43,354 nucleotides of DNA from Clostridiales bacterium (GCA_029098165.1 JAQXNU010000002.1:1-43354), one strand, 5' to 3'. Positions 25,942-35,704 are shown, numbered from the stretch's first letter. A program made the numbers and translations. The notes: a model not told the origin generated them from the letters alone.

Positions 25942-27435
25942 TTAGATATTAAATTCGCTGGATTTCGATTTCACAACTGTTTTCTTCTTGACAGTAGAAG
26001 ACACATACTTCTTTGCCCCTGACTTGCCAGATTTTCCATTGCTAGCCTTACCCTGGCTGGCTGCTTTTCCCTGACCAAATCTACTCTTATTGAATCTTCC
26101 TGCACTCTTCTTATCCACTGCATGTCCTGATAAAGAAATATCCTTGATTTTAGAAAGATCTATTTTCTCTTTTTTTGCAATTTCGGCAGTTGCAAGTTCT
26201 TCTTTTGGGTCTGTATCATTCTGACTCTGTGCATTTTTCTGACAAGGTATAACAGCTCTATTTACAGCCTGACTAGAATCCCCTTTGCGTGGTTGCTTTA
26301 CGGTCTTTTCCATGATTTGCATTGGCCATTCGGAATGAAGACGAACCAGATTCTTCTGTGTATGCATCTCAATATTGCTTAAGTTTTCCATATCATCATA
26401 ATTACAGAAACTGATCGCAATACCGTCACATCCTGCACGTCCCGTACGTCCGATTCGGTGGATATACGTTTCCGCAACATCTGGTAGGTCATAGTTAAAT
26501 ACATGAGATAAGTTAGAAATATCAATACCACGTGCTGCGATATCGGTTGCCACTAACACTTTGACCTCACCACGTTTAAACTTCTTTAACGCATCCTGTC
26601 TTGCGTTCTGACCTTTGTTTCCATGAATTGCAAGGGCTGGAATTCCAAACTTCACGAGAAGCTTTGTCACCTTATCCGCGCCATGTTTGGTTCTTGTAAA
26701 TACAATTGCATTCTTCACATTTTCTGTTTTCATGATGTGAACCAAAAGTTGCATTTTATTTGGCTTATCGACAAAATAAACAAACTGTTGAATTGTATCT
26801 ACGGTTTTTGTCACAATATCCTGCTTTACCGTTTCTGGATTTACTAAGATTGAGGAAGCTAACTTCTCGATTTCTTTTGGCATAGTTGCACTGAATAACA
26901 AGGTCTGACGTTTTGTCGGAATGTATTGAATCACTTTCTTGACGTCATTAATAAATCCCATATCAAGCATACAATCCGCCTCATCTAAAACAAAAGTTTC
27001 GATTTGACTTAAATCAATGATTTTTTGCTGAACTAAATCAAGCGAACGTCCTGGGGTTGCTATTAAGATGTCCACTCCTCGATTCAACTTTTCTACTTGA
27101 GGTAGCTGAGAGACACCACCAAAGATTACAACAGAGCGTAAATCTAGATGTTTACTGTAGCTAACGATATTTTCAAAAATCTGTACCGCAAGCTCTCTCG
27201 TTGGTGTCATGATCAATGCTCGAATCTTAGAACCTTTCTCTTTCGTAAGATTCTGTATGATTGGAAGTGCAAATGCAGCGGTCTTACCACTTCCTGTTTG
27301 TGCACATCCTAAGATATCACGTCCTTCTAAGACCAATGGAATTGTTTTCTCCTGAATTGGAGAAGGGTCCTCATATCCCATCTCTCGTACTGCGCGTAAT
27401 ATTGGTTTGCTTAAATTCATTTCATTAAACTTCAT
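25942..27435 (-). CDS. DEAD-box ATP-dependent RNA helicase
   Basis: 497 residues from ATG at 27435 with AAGGATGG upstream; the ATG 33 bp further upstream has no site. The Q motif region (MNLSKPILRAVREMGYEDPS) precedes Walker A AQTGSGKT, PTRELA, GG, TPGR, DEAD (as VLDEADCMLDMGF), SAT, ARGIDI and HRIGRTGRAG. After the helicase core there is a basic C-terminal tail of about 120 residues rich in Lys, Ser and Gly. The tail is typical of CshA/RhlE-type proteins that bind structured RNA. Such enzymes act in ribosome assembly, mRNA turnover and cold adaptation. Confidence 0.95.
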   Translation of the reverse strand: MKFNEMNLSKPILRAVREMGYEDPSPIQEKTIPLVLEGRDILGCAQTGSGKTAAFALPIIQNLTKEKGSKIRALIMTPTRELAVQIFENIVSYSKHLDLRSVVIFGGVSQLPQVEKLNRGVDILIATPGRSLDLVQQKIIDLSQIETFVLDEADCMLDMGFINDVKKVIQYIPTKRQTLLFSATMPKEIEKLASSILVNPETVKQDIVTKTVDTIQQFVYFVDKPNKMQLLVHIMKTENVKNAIVFTRTKHGADKVTKLLVKFGIPALAIHGNKGQNARQDALKKFKRGEVKVLVATDIAARGIDISNLSHVFNYDLPDVAETYIHRIGRTGRAGCDGIAISFCNYDDMENLSNIEMHTQKNLVRLHSEWPMQIMEKTVKQPRKGDSSQAVNRAVIPCQKNAQSQNDTDPKEELATAEIAKKEKIDLSKIKDISLSGHAVDKKSAGRFNKSRFGQGKAASQGKASNGKSGKSGAKKYVSSTVKKKTVVKSKSSEFNI

Positions 27436-27606
27436 TCTACCATCCTTGTAAATGCTCTTACGAATCATCGTAACAGCATCATTTTCTATTTATGTTTTAA
27501 ATTTCAACTAATTTTAGGCATTGCATCGATCAAATCCATTTGAGATCCCAATGAAAGCATACTTTATTTCTCAATGCAACTGTCTTAGTATATCAAAAAA
27601 CAAAAA

Positions 27607-27632
27607 AATAGGGAATTGAACTTCCCTATTTT
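27607..27632 (-). terminator. Terminator of the BaiN/YhiN gene
   Basis: AATAGGGAA (27607-27615) pairs with TTCCCTATT (27622-27630). On the minus strand a run of seven to eight T follows. It lies about 34 bp past the stop at 27666. Confidence 0.9.
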
Positions 27633-27665
27633 CCGATAGTATCATTTACCATAGTATATTGTTTT

Positions 27666-28892
27666 CTATTTTGTGTTACAAACTACACTTCTTCCGGCAA
27701 TCACGCCTGAACTCCAAGCCCATTGCAGATTATATCCGCCACAGGTTCCATCTACATCCACAACCTCGCCGGTCAGATAAAGACCTTTTACCAACTTAGA
27801 TTCTAATGTTTCCGGGTCAATCTCATCGGTATTTACTCCGCCTGCACTTACCTGCGCCTGATCAAATCCGTTGGAACCGATGATTGTAAACGGCATCTGT
27901 TTCATCAATCTTGCTAGATTATAAAAGTCTTTTTCTCTCATATTTTTGCTCATTCCATCAAATGCAATCTTGGCTTCTTTTAATAACAGATAACTCAGCT
28001 TATGATTTAGCATACCAACCATGGTTTCTTCGATTGTTTTATAAAAACTATTAGAGAAGCGATGTTTTAACATTACTATCAGTTCAACTTCGGTAATTGT
28101 AGGAAAAAGATCAAGATATAAGCAAGGGGTTAGTCCCTCCTCGACAAGTTCATTTGCAAAACGACTCATCTGGAATACTGGGATTCCTGAGATTCCGTAA
28201 TCCGTGAGAAGGAACTCTCCAGTTTCACTCACGACTTCTCTTCCATGTAACATTAACGTTCCCTTTGCCTCACATCGAACACCAGAAATCGTTTTTCCAT
28301 ACTTTTCTTTTGCCTTAAGTTGAACTAGTGCTGGAAATGGATTCTTAATCGTATGTCCAAGTGCTTTTGCGATTACAAATCCACTACCATCAGAGCCCTG
28401 TTTTGGTGCAGCACATCCACCTGCTGCCAATATCACATTTTCTGCCTCATAATAGCCAGAATTAATCAAAAACTTATCATTTTTCTTTTTCACGTCAGCC
28501 ACATGTTCATTTAAGTGAATATCGATTCCATATCGACGGCACTCCATTGCGAGTACATCTGCTACTGAGGCAGCCTGCTCGGAATTCGGGTAGACATACC
28601 CATTACGAACCTTTGGCAGAATGCCCATAGCTTCAAAATACTTGATTGTCTGTTTCTCATCAAACTTTTTTATAATATGATATCCAAACTCAGGATGACT
28701 GCCACGATAGCAATCCTTCGTTTGATATAAATTCGTATAATTACATTTACCATTACCAGTAGCTAATATTTTTTTACCTAGACGGTCTTTATGTTCTAAG
28801 ATTGCAGTCCGATATCCTCGCTTTGCCGCTTCAATTGCAGCTACCATACCTGAGGCACCGCCGCCGATTATTACTACCTGATATTTCTTCAT
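27666..28892 (-). CDS. BaiN/YhiN (HI0933-like) FAD-dependent oxidoreductase
   Basis: 408 residues from ATG at 28892, with GAGGGAAG upstream; the ATG at 28910 is upstream of that site. The N-terminal FAD motif is VIIGGGASGMVAAIEAA. The family segments GRLGKK-like DRLGKKILATGNGKCNYTN, VILAAGG, and the C-terminal GEVVDVDGTCGGYNLQWAWS are all present. The family includes BaiN, reported in bile-acid dehydroxylation, but most members have unknown substrates. There is no sign of a bile-acid operon here. Confidence 0.92.
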   Translation of the reverse strand: MKKYQVVIIGGGASGMVAAIEAAKRGYRTAILEHKDRLGKKILATGNGKCNYTNLYQTKDCYRGSHPEFGYHIIKKFDEKQTIKYFEAMGILPKVRNGYVYPNSEQAASVADVLAMECRRYGIDIHLNEHVADVKKKNDKFLINSGYYEAENVILAAGGCAAPKQGSDGSGFVIAKALGHTIKNPFPALVQLKAKEKYGKTISGVRCEAKGTLMLHGREVVSETGEFLLTDYGISGIPVFQMSRFANELVEEGLTPCLYLDLFPTITEVELIVMLKHRFSNSFYKTIEETMVGMLNHKLSYLLLKEAKIAFDGMSKNMREKDFYNLARLMKQMPFTIIGSNGFDQAQVSAGGVNTDEIDPETLESKLVKGLYLTGEVVDVDGTCGGYNLQWAWSSGVIAGRSVVCNTK

Positions 28893-28984
28893 CCATCTTC
28901 CCTCACACAATTCATCATTGATATCATTATACTTTATTCCATTTAGAAATCAAGCAAATAACATAATTTACAAGTATGTATTCA

Positions 28985-29150
28985 AAAAAAGGAGCTGTGA
29001 AAAAACTACAAAAGCGATGAGAGTGAAAGTCGGGAAGTCATATTCAAATTTGGCTGCCTCCCCTTTTCATACATCCTAAGCCAAATTCGAGTATGATTTC
29101 CCGACTCTCACTTTGTTACTTTTTTGCTGTTTTTTCACAGCCTCTTTTTC
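28985..29150 (-). repeat. Long inverted-repeat element (copy 1), also a terminator
   Basis: About 166 bp that fold into one long hairpin. The outer arms are GAGCTGTGAAAAAAC and GCTGTTTTTTCACAGCC (29126-29142). The inner arms, from GAGAGTG to TTTGGCT and back from AGCCAAATTC to CTCTCAC, pair almost throughout, leaving a loop of about 23 nt. A related copy begins at 43248. It sits 13 bp past the stop of the BofC-like gene and ends in a T-run. Confidence 0.85.
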
Positions 29151-29162
29151 TTTTCGATTCAT

Positions 29163-29837
29163 TTAACTCGAATAACTCTCAAGCAAAGCAAACAGTTCAT
29201 CATCTGTCTTTACATAAACTCCATGCATCAAATCTTCACGATCGGCCTCAGGAAGATCGGCTACATTAATAGTTGTATATTCATAAATCGTGGTCAAATC
29301 ACTATAGTAAATGATTACCTTACCATCCTTTACCGCGAGATAATAACGGAATGTTACGATATCTTCATTATAACTTTTTCGAATTACCACTTCTCGTTTG
29401 GAAAACTGCAACAGATCATAGGCGTATAACCCTTGATTTTTCTCATGTAAAGGCATATTTAACATATAGTTGGCAAGATACTGAATCACTTCACTACGAT
29501 TCATTCCAATTAGCTCACTGGTCGGATTAAACTCTTCCCGTGTCAGCTGATTTGTCTTTACATTGTAAATCTCCAAAAAGTATTTTGTAGTTGGTTCAAT
29601 CACTTCTTCCTTTACTGCATCTACACGAATCTCATTTGTTGTATTATCTACGTTTCCCTGCTTTAACAATGTCGCCTGCTTTTGATATTCCTCAAAAGAT
29701 TCCAAAATCTTAGAATCCCTTTCAATCGCGCCTTCATTGAATTTATTTAATGCATTCCGAAAACTTATATAATAGCAAGTTGTAAAGAATGCACATAATC
29801 CTAAAATACATACTGCATATCCAATCCAACGCTTCAT
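29163..29837 (-). CDS. Membrane-anchored protein with BofC C-terminal-like domain
   Basis: 224 residues. One N-terminal membrane segment (about 4-24) is followed by a polar region (30-75) and an external domain. The C-terminal 75 residues read like the BofC C-terminal domain: FRYYLAVKDGKVIIYY, an EYTTINV strand, LPEADREDLMHGVYV and a final LLESYSS. BofC is a forespore protein of Bacillus that controls the SpoIVB protease at the sigmaK checkpoint. In clostridia such proteins are uncharacterised. It follows the SpoVB-like gene by 118 bp. Confidence 0.62.
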   Translation of the reverse strand: MKRWIGYAVCILGLCAFFTTCYYISFRNALNKFNEGAIERDSKILESFEEYQKQATLLKQGNVDNTTNEIRVDAVKEEVIEPTTKYFLEIYNVKTNQLTREEFNPTSELIGMNRSEVIQYLANYMLNMPLHEKNQGLYAYDLLQFSKREVVIRKSYNEDIVTFRYYLAVKDGKVIIYYSDLTTIYEYTTINVADLPEADREDLMHGVYVKTDDELFALLESYSS

Positions 29838-29955
29838 ACTAAGTCACACTCCTTTGCCAAAAGTGTAACCAATTTTTGTATCTTTATACACAATAAGGGA
29901 AATATAAAAGCATTATACCGAATCAATATCATTCAGCATAATGCTCATTTTCTAA

Positions 29956-31581
29956 TTACATTAGATGAAATTTCTTAGCAATTCTTAAAATCATCGCACC
30001 TTTTGGCATCTCTAGTAATTCATCTTCATCCATGGTTTTCATTAATAAAATAGTTACTCCATAGACAACAACTGCTACACCCATCGCTATGATCACGCTA
30101 AGCGTATTCGAAGGAATGATTGCATGTACCAACGTATAAACTAGGATTGTTGCTGCACCCATAATCAAAGATGCAATCAATGGATATACAAATGTTTTCT
30201 TTACTTCCTGTTGATAATCCAATGATTTTGCAATACGAATCCAGTTCAGAATACAGATAACAAGCGCAAAGATGACATTAGAGATTACAAGCCCATAAAG
30301 CCCAGTATGGAATACAAATAGTAAAACTGCTAACAATGGAATATGAATAGCAATTGAGATAAATGCATGTCTTACTGGAATCTTCATCTTGTCGATGCCC
30401 TGAAGAATACCATTGGACATAGTAGATAATGCAAAGCATACAACTGCAACACAACCAAGACGCATTGCATTAGCACTTAAATTCACATCTCCTTGATTGC
30501 CGAAGAGCATCACGATGATTGGTTTTGCAAGAACCCCTAAACCAACCGTTGATGGAAATGCAATCAACATATTAAACTTTATAGAATGTGTAATCTTTTT
30601 TTTAATCTCTTCCACATTGTTACGTGCATAAAGAGCCGAAAGTGTAGGTACAATTGCTGTTCCAAGTGCAGTAGCTAAAGCAACTGGAACATTGGTTAAT
30701 AAACGATACTGTCCCGAATAGATACCTAACATCGATTTCTTTAATTCATCTGTGATATTGAATTTATCAGCATAAATTCCCCAGATGTTCGTATCGATAA
30801 CACCTGTAATCTGGAATGCTGTCTGACTGATAATAACTGGCAAAGCCGTAAGTAAGATTGCTTTTGCAGCATCCCCAAACCTTTCGACATTTTCACTTTT
30901 ATCTTTATGAACACGTTTCTTTAAGATTGGTCGATTCAATAAAAAGATAAAGATTAAGAACATCAAACCAAAGATGGCACCCATTAATGTACCAAGGGTA
31001 CTTCCTGCCGCACCATATGTTGTTATTTCTGCGGAAGCATTATGTTCTTTCATTAACAGATAAGCTGCACCAACCGATACACCTGCATTGATGATTTGCT
31101 CTAACAACTGAGAGATTGCCGTCGGTATCATCGTTCTCTTTCCTTGGAACAATCCACGAAGAACCCCCATGATCGACATAACGAAGATCGTTGGTGCTAA
31201 AATCTTTAATGGCATCTCAATACTTGGGTAACGTGCAATCTTAGCCCAAACTCCCGCACCAAAGAATACTACGGCACACATCAATGCACCGACAGAAGCA
31301 GAAATGATCATTGCTGTTTTAAAAATATTATAAGAATTTTTATATTCTTTATTGATCTCACGCGCTGCTACCAGTTTGGATACCGCCAAAGGAATACTGT
31401 AAGAAGATAACAGTAATGCTAAGCTGTACCACTCAAAAGCCGCACTGTACGTCCCCATTCCTTCATTTCCAATAATACGCGTCAGTGGAATTCGATAAAG
31501 CATACCGATAAATCGCGAGATAATCGAAGCAACTCCTAGTATCGATCCCTGTACGAGATATTTATTATTCTTGTTACTCAT
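29956..31581 (-). CDS. MOP-family lipid flippase, SpoVB/MurJ-like (polysaccharide biosynthesis protein)
   Basis: 541 residues with about 14 membrane segments. The opening segment, GSILGVASIISRFIGMLYRIPLTRIIG, belongs to the SpoVB/YtgP branch of MOP flippases, as does GVLRGLFQGKRTMIPTAISQLLEQIIN. These move undecaprenyl-linked peptidoglycan or polysaccharide precursors across the membrane. SpoVB itself is needed for spore cortex, and the setting beside sporulation genes fits either cortex or vegetative use. A perfect 12-bp hairpin lies just upstream (31637-31671). Confidence 0.9.
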   Translation of the reverse strand: MSNKNNKYLVQGSILGVASIISRFIGMLYRIPLTRIIGNEGMGTYSAAFEWYSLALLLSSYSIPLAVSKLVAAREINKEYKNSYNIFKTAMIISASVGALMCAVVFFGAGVWAKIARYPSIEMPLKILAPTIFVMSIMGVLRGLFQGKRTMIPTAISQLLEQIINAGVSVGAAYLLMKEHNASAEITTYGAAGSTLGTLMGAIFGLMFLIFIFLLNRPILKKRVHKDKSENVERFGDAAKAILLTALPVIISQTAFQITGVIDTNIWGIYADKFNITDELKKSMLGIYSGQYRLLTNVPVALATALGTAIVPTLSALYARNNVEEIKKKITHSIKFNMLIAFPSTVGLGVLAKPIIVMLFGNQGDVNLSANAMRLGCVAVVCFALSTMSNGILQGIDKMKIPVRHAFISIAIHIPLLAVLLFVFHTGLYGLVISNVIFALVICILNWIRIAKSLDYQQEVKKTFVYPLIASLIMGAATILVYTLVHAIIPSNTLSVIIAMGVAVVVYGVTILLMKTMDEDELLEMPKGAMILRIAKKFHLM

Positions 31582-31636
31582 TCATGTCCTCCCAAGGCTA
31601 GTTAGCTAACCTCTTATGTTTTGTATATTGCGGATC

Positions 31637-31671
31637 ATCATAAGAAACATCCAAACCTAGTTTCTTATGAT
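31637..31671 (-). other. Perfect 12-bp hairpin between the DUF3048 and flippase genes
   Basis: ATCATAAGAAAC (31637-31648) pairs perfectly with GTTTCTTATGAT (31660-31671) with an 11-nt loop. No T-run follows on the minus strand. It could be a weak terminator of the lipoprotein gene or an mRNA stability element. Confidence 0.6.
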
Positions 31672-31692
31672 ACAACAAATTGCAGATTTCAA

Positions 31693-32820
31693 CTATTCTA
31701 CGATTACATCATTTACACGGTTATTTGGAAATATTGAAATAAATGTTTTTCCTGGATTTATGGTCAGTTCTTTACCATCTGCATCATAATAACGCATGGT
31801 CTTGGTACTCTCATTCTTTTTCCAAGTAATCTTCGTTAATACGCCATTGGTAATATAGTAACCATCCCCAGATGCATCTTCGATATCCATCGTCTGATAT
31901 CCATTCTTATCAATATTCCATTCTTTCACAAATTGAACGATAATATTTTTAAAATGTAACTGTTCCTTTGTATTATAATCGATATGAGGTCCATCATATT
32001 GAAAGCGCAAGTATTCCTTTGTTGACCCATCATATTGTAACACCGGAGTTATCACTTTGGAATACTTAAATTTAATTTTTTGTGCAGAATCACCCTTAAG
32101 GTCGGTATCCGTCTCATAAAAGGCGAAATGACCTTCGTAATTCTCCTTATATGTAGTACGATACTTTCCCTTTTCCACTGCATCTTGCAATCCTTTTAAA
32201 CTTGTAAATGCATTATGAGGTTTCTTGATTTTATTATCTCGATAGAAAGAATTTCCACCAACACCTTGCATGCCATTGATCGTATCAATTCCAAGCTTCT
32301 TCATCTTCTTGATTGCATAGGAAGTCTGTCCAAAATGCACAAAAATCGCATCGTATTCGTCCGCAAAACTAACATAGTAGTGTCTCGCACTTCTAACCGA
32401 ACCCAAACGCTTGGCTGTATTGGAGGAAGGATCAATATTCCCATAGATGCCCATCAAACGAGTAATTCCACCTTCGACAATTGCTTCATACAGAATATCC
32501 GCATCTCCTATTCCACTCTGTGGATTTGCAAATGTAATGTTATTCAACATAACTGCAAATGGTCTCTGTTTGGCCACAGCCTCATCAACCCACTCACCCG
32601 TTAACAGACTGCGTGCCATGCCATCATGAGACGGAGCTTCGGTTGGTGTAGGTTCTTTTGTCGGTGTTACTGTTATGGTACTCTCTGTCTTTTCGAATTG
32701 CACCAAATCATTCGATGGCTCACCATTAATTTCTGATGTTTGTTTCTTTTTACATCCCAATACACTCATCAATAATACAATTAATCCAAGAATAAAACCT
32801 GCTTTTTGTTTTTTCCCCAT
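31693..32820 (-). CDS. DUF3048 (YerB-like) lipoprotein
   Basis: 375 residues. The lipoprotein signal has the lipobox SVLG with Cys23. A Thr/Pro-rich linker (about 45-65) precedes the DUF3048 domain, recognised by RPFAVMLNN, PQSGIGDADILYEAIVEGGITRLMGIY and RSARHYYV, and its C-terminal subdomain with KNIIVQFV and TISIFPN-type strands at the end. The family is widespread in Firmicutes and of unknown role. It lies 22 bp after ybeY and so is probably in the same operon. Confidence 0.9.
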   Translation of the reverse strand: MGKKQKAGFILGLIVLLMSVLGCKKKQTSEINGEPSNDLVQFEKTESTITVTPTKEPTPTEAPSHDGMARSLLTGEWVDEAVAKQRPFAVMLNNITFANPQSGIGDADILYEAIVEGGITRLMGIYGNIDPSSNTAKRLGSVRSARHYYVSFADEYDAIFVHFGQTSYAIKKMKKLGIDTINGMQGVGGNSFYRDNKIKKPHNAFTSLKGLQDAVEKGKYRTTYKENYEGHFAFYETDTDLKGDSAQKIKFKYSKVITPVLQYDGSTKEYLRFQYDGPHIDYNTKEQLHFKNIIVQFVKEWNIDKNGYQTMDIEDASGDGYYITNGVLTKITWKKNESTKTMRYYDADGKELTINPGKTFISIFPNNRVNDVIVE

Positions 32821-32842
32821 ACATTATACTCCCTTTTTACGC

Positions 32843-33340
32843 TTAGCGTTTAAGTTCCACAATGTCCATGATTTCTCTCTGCTTTTGTTCCATCACCATA
32901 CGTTCTTCCTCTTCCATGTGATCATATCCGCAAAGATGCAACATACTATGTGCAATTAAGAAACCTAGTTCCCTCATCGTCGAATGCCCAAACTCTTTGG
33001 CCTGACTCTCAACTTTATCTAATGAAATAATGATATCTCCGAGCATAAGTTCACCCGTTTCCGGATTAAAACAATCTTCCTGTTCGTCTTCGAGACGGTC
33101 AAAATCAGAAGGTGTTTCATAATAAGCCATCGGGAAAGAAAGAACATCCGTAGGTTTGTCAATCTGTCTCTGCTCATTATTTATCTCTCGAATTGCCTCA
33201 TTATCAGTTAAGATTACATTGATTTCAACTTCGTATGGGCATTCCTCGTAATCGAGCGATGCCTCAATTACCTTCTTAATCAATGCATCCTGATCAAATC
33301 CCAAGTCTCTTTCTACTTCATGCTCTATATTAAATGTCAT
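32843..33340 (-). CDS. ybeY: YbeY endoribonuclease, rRNA maturation factor
   Basis: 165 residues, standard length. The zinc site H-x3-H-x5-H is visible as HSMLHLCGYDH (131-141). The conserved RQIDKPTDVLSFP segment precedes it, with LGDIIIS in the middle. YbeY is needed for 16S rRNA 3'-end processing and ribosome quality control. The order yqfC-yqfD-phoH-pgpH-ybeY matches the conserved Firmicute arrangement. In Bacillus dgkA follows; here a DUF3048 lipoprotein does. Confidence 0.97.
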   Translation of the reverse strand: MTFNIEHEVERDLGFDQDALIKKVIEASLDYEECPYEVEINVILTDNEAIREINNEQRQIDKPTDVLSFPMAYYETPSDFDRLEDEQEDCFNPETGELMLGDIIISLDKVESQAKEFGHSTMRELGFLIAHSMLHLCGYDHMEEEERMVMEQKQREIMDIVELKR

Positions 33341-33356
33341 AATATTTCCTCTTTCT

Positions 33357-34664
33357 TTACATTAATTCATTGATCATCGAACGATAAAACTCTTTGAGTT
33401 CTATAAATCTTCCTATATCAATTCTTGCCTCATTAAAAGTACCTTTATTCATTAATACAGAAAATGTATTCTCAACAATCTTATCTTTTGCAATCTTTGT
33501 CTCAGGATTGTTCTTGAGATAGGTTATCGTTGATACGATATTATCTGTCAGCATGACTATCACTGCTTCCATGCTCTTAGGTACTTCTACATTATAATTG
33601 TGTTGACGAATCAGTGGCTCGATTTCTTTCGGTAAATGATATTCCTCCACTAAGGCAACTCCATTTACAATATAATCCTTACCACGTAGACGACCAATTT
33701 CATGATACCATCCACCCGCACAAGTTAGATTTTCATCCACGCCGATTGCTTTTGCTGCATTCTTTGCTATTGTACCTACAAGCTTAGAATGCTGATATAA
33801 CTTGTACGATTCCTGTGCTAATAACTGTAACAAAGGGGCATCCTCTGCAACTGCTGCAATCAATTTTTGATCCAACTCTTCCTTAGCATTCCGTTCAACG
33901 CTTGCCTTAAGTTCTTCATTTCCTTTTAGTTCATCATTTCCGCTTTCCTGATCATCGTTGACAGCCTCAAAATTAGAGACTGCCTCTCCCTCTACTTTCT
34001 CCTCAACTAAAATGTTCATTTCTTCCACTTTGGATACTTTGAAGATTCGCGTAATGAAAAATAAAACAAGCAACATCAGCAAATTAGAACTTAACATCAG
34101 CATGTTCTGTTTATTCTCAACTCGATTTAGATTAAATCCATTCATGATCAGTAATAAGCTTACATTCATCGATAAGATCAACGTGGTCAGATAAAACAAA
34201 TTACGAAGACTAGTCAAGAATTTACCCATTAGACATAAAAAAGTTCCTAGAACTAATGGGATGATAATCTCATCAAACTGCAATAATGATAAACCTAAGG
34301 ACATAAATAAAATGCTATAGGTCATAATCAAGCTTAGATTGGTATCTACATAAATTGCAATTAACACGAGGCCAAACAACCAAAAAGAATACTTTCCAAT
34401 TTCATACGGATTGCAAAGTAAAACAATCGAACAAAAGTATCCTGCTCCTACTAACCACCATGCAAACTTTTCATTTAAGATCTTTGTTTGAAAAATCTCA
34501 AGATAATACGTAAAGATTGCATTAAAAATGATTGCTAGCAAACCGAATTTAAAAATTACTTTTGTCGTCGCCCGATTGATTGTTGCACAGACCGTTATTC
34601 CCAATACGGTTGCAACCCATAATGATGCTATAATCAGAATTAATCGTTTTTTATTTTCTTTCAT
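33357..34664 (-). CDS. Degenerate PgpH-like membrane protein with HD-type domain
   Basis: 435 residues. About eight membrane segments (7-205) are followed by an acidic linker (215-265) and a C-terminal HD-like domain (285-435). It occupies the slot of PgpH/YqfF, the cyclic-di-AMP phosphodiesterase, between phoH and ybeY. PgpH proteins are about 700 residues with a large external 7TM-HDED domain, which is missing here. The HD core has His292, but the central pair reads His321-Glu322 (WYHEIGRL) instead of His-Asp, and the later HHG motif is only RQHN. I infer loss or change of phosphodiesterase activity. Confidence 0.75.
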   Translation of the reverse strand: MKENKKRLILIIASLWVATVLGITVCATINRATTKVIFKFGLLAIIFNAIFTYYLEIFQTKILNEKFAWWLVGAGYFCSIVLLCNPYEIGKYSFWLFGLVLIAIYVDTNLSLIMTYSILFMSLGLSLLQFDEIIIPLVLGTFLCLMGKFLTSLRNLFYLTTLILSMNVSLLLIMNGFNLNRVENKQNMLMLSSNLLMLLVLFFITRIFKVSKVEEMNILVEEKVEGEAVSNFEAVNDDQESGNDELKGNEELKASVERNAKEELDQKLIAAVAEDAPLLQLLAQESYKLYQHSKLVGTIAKNAAKAIGVDENLTCAGGWYHEIGRLRGKDYIVNGVALVEEYHLPKEIEPLIRQHNYNVEVPKSMEAVIVMLTDNIVSTITYLKNNPETKIAKDKIVENTFSVLMNKGTFNEARIDIGRFIELKEFYRSMINELM

Positions 34665-34678
34665 CTTTTTGTCGAGTC

Positions 34679-35704
34679 CTAAGCCTTATGGACAGTTTTC
34701 TTTTTTCCCTTAAGACGTGACTTTTCATCCTCCTTATGTCCTTTTAACGAACGTTTTTCATATTCATCGTAAGCTTTCACGATTTTTTGAACTAACGGAT
34801 GACGTACTACATCCTGACTAGTAAGATAGGAAAATCCGATATCATCCATCTTTTCTAATACCTTTACTGCAATATCAAGACCAGATACTTGACCTGCCGG
34901 TAAATCCTTTTGCGACAAGTCACCAGTTATGATAACTTTTGACCCAAATCCAATACGTGTTAAGAACATCTTCATCTGAGCCGGTGTAGTATTTTGTGCT
35001 TCATCTAAGATAATAAATGCATTATCTAAGGTACGTCCACGCATATAAGCAAGTGGTGCTACTTCAATGAGACCTTTTTCAAAATTACGTTGGTAAGATT
35101 CTGGTCCCATAATCTGATAAAGCGCATCATATAAAGGACGTAAATATGGATCTACCTTGCTTTGCAGATCTCCTGGTAAGAAACCTAATTTCTCACCTGC
35201 TTCAATTGCCGGACGAGTTAAGATAATCCTCGACACTTCATCATTCTTAAACGCCGTAATTCCCATTGCCATGGCCAAATAGGTTTTACCAGTTCCAGCC
35301 GGTCCAATGCCGAATACGATCATCTTCTTACGAATTTGATCGACATACTTTTTCTGTCCTAACGTCTTTGGTTTAATTGCCTTTCCATTGATCGTATGAC
35401 AAATCAGATCTTTATCAATCTCCACCAAGACATTTTCCTTATCATCAAAGCCAAGGGATAGCGCATAGTTCACATTCTGCTCGGTAATCGTACTACCCCT
35501 TTTGCTTAATTCCAACAATTTAAGAAACACGCTCTTCGCTTTATCAACTGCATCGTTTTCTCCAATTACTTTAAGTTCATTTTCGCGAAGTATAATTGTA
35601 ACATTTAATGTTCTTTCAATTATTTTTGCATATGCATCGCACTGACCGAAAATATTCTGAGTATGTTCCATCGGAATATTAATTATCGACTCCATTATGC
35701 TCAT
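34679..35704 (-). CDS. PhoH-family ATPase
   Basis: About 341 residues from ATG at 35704. GGAGGA lies about 12 nt upstream; ATG codons at 35734 and 35695 are alternatives. An N-terminal KH-like domain (about 20-90) precedes the PhoH ATPase domain with GPAGTGKTYLAMA (Walker A), PGDLQSKVDPYLRPLYDAL, and IILDEAQNTTPAQMKMFLTR (Walker B and helicase-like motif), ending with basic residues. PhoH proteins are thought to act on RNA and are genetically linked to YbeY. It overlaps the yqfD stop by about 26 bp. Confidence 0.92.
   Translation of the reverse strand: MSIMESIINIPMEHTQNIFGQCDAYAKIIERTLNVTIILRENELKVIGENDAVDKAKSVFLKLLELSKRGSTITEQNVNYALSLGFDDKENVLVEIDKDLICHTINGKAIKPKTLGQKKYVDQIRKKMIVFGIGPAGTGKTYLAMAMGITAFKNDEVSRIILTRPAIEAGEKLGFLPGDLQSKVDPYLRPLYDALYQIMGPESYQRNFEKGLIEVAPLAYMRGRTLDNAFIILDEAQNTTPAQMKMFLTRIGFGSKVIITGDLSQKDLPAGQVSGLDIAVKVLEKMDDIGFSYLTSQDVVRHPLVQKIVKAYDEYEKRSLKGHKEDEKSRLKGKKKTVHKA

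Noticed and set aside
27666..28892. Bile-acid metabolism (bai) gene
   Set aside because: The BaiN family is broad and no other bai gene is near; only the family name is kept.
28985..29150. Insertion sequence or CRISPR repeat
   Set aside because: No transposase, no regular array of repeats and spacers; it is one long hairpin, so I list it as a repeat element.
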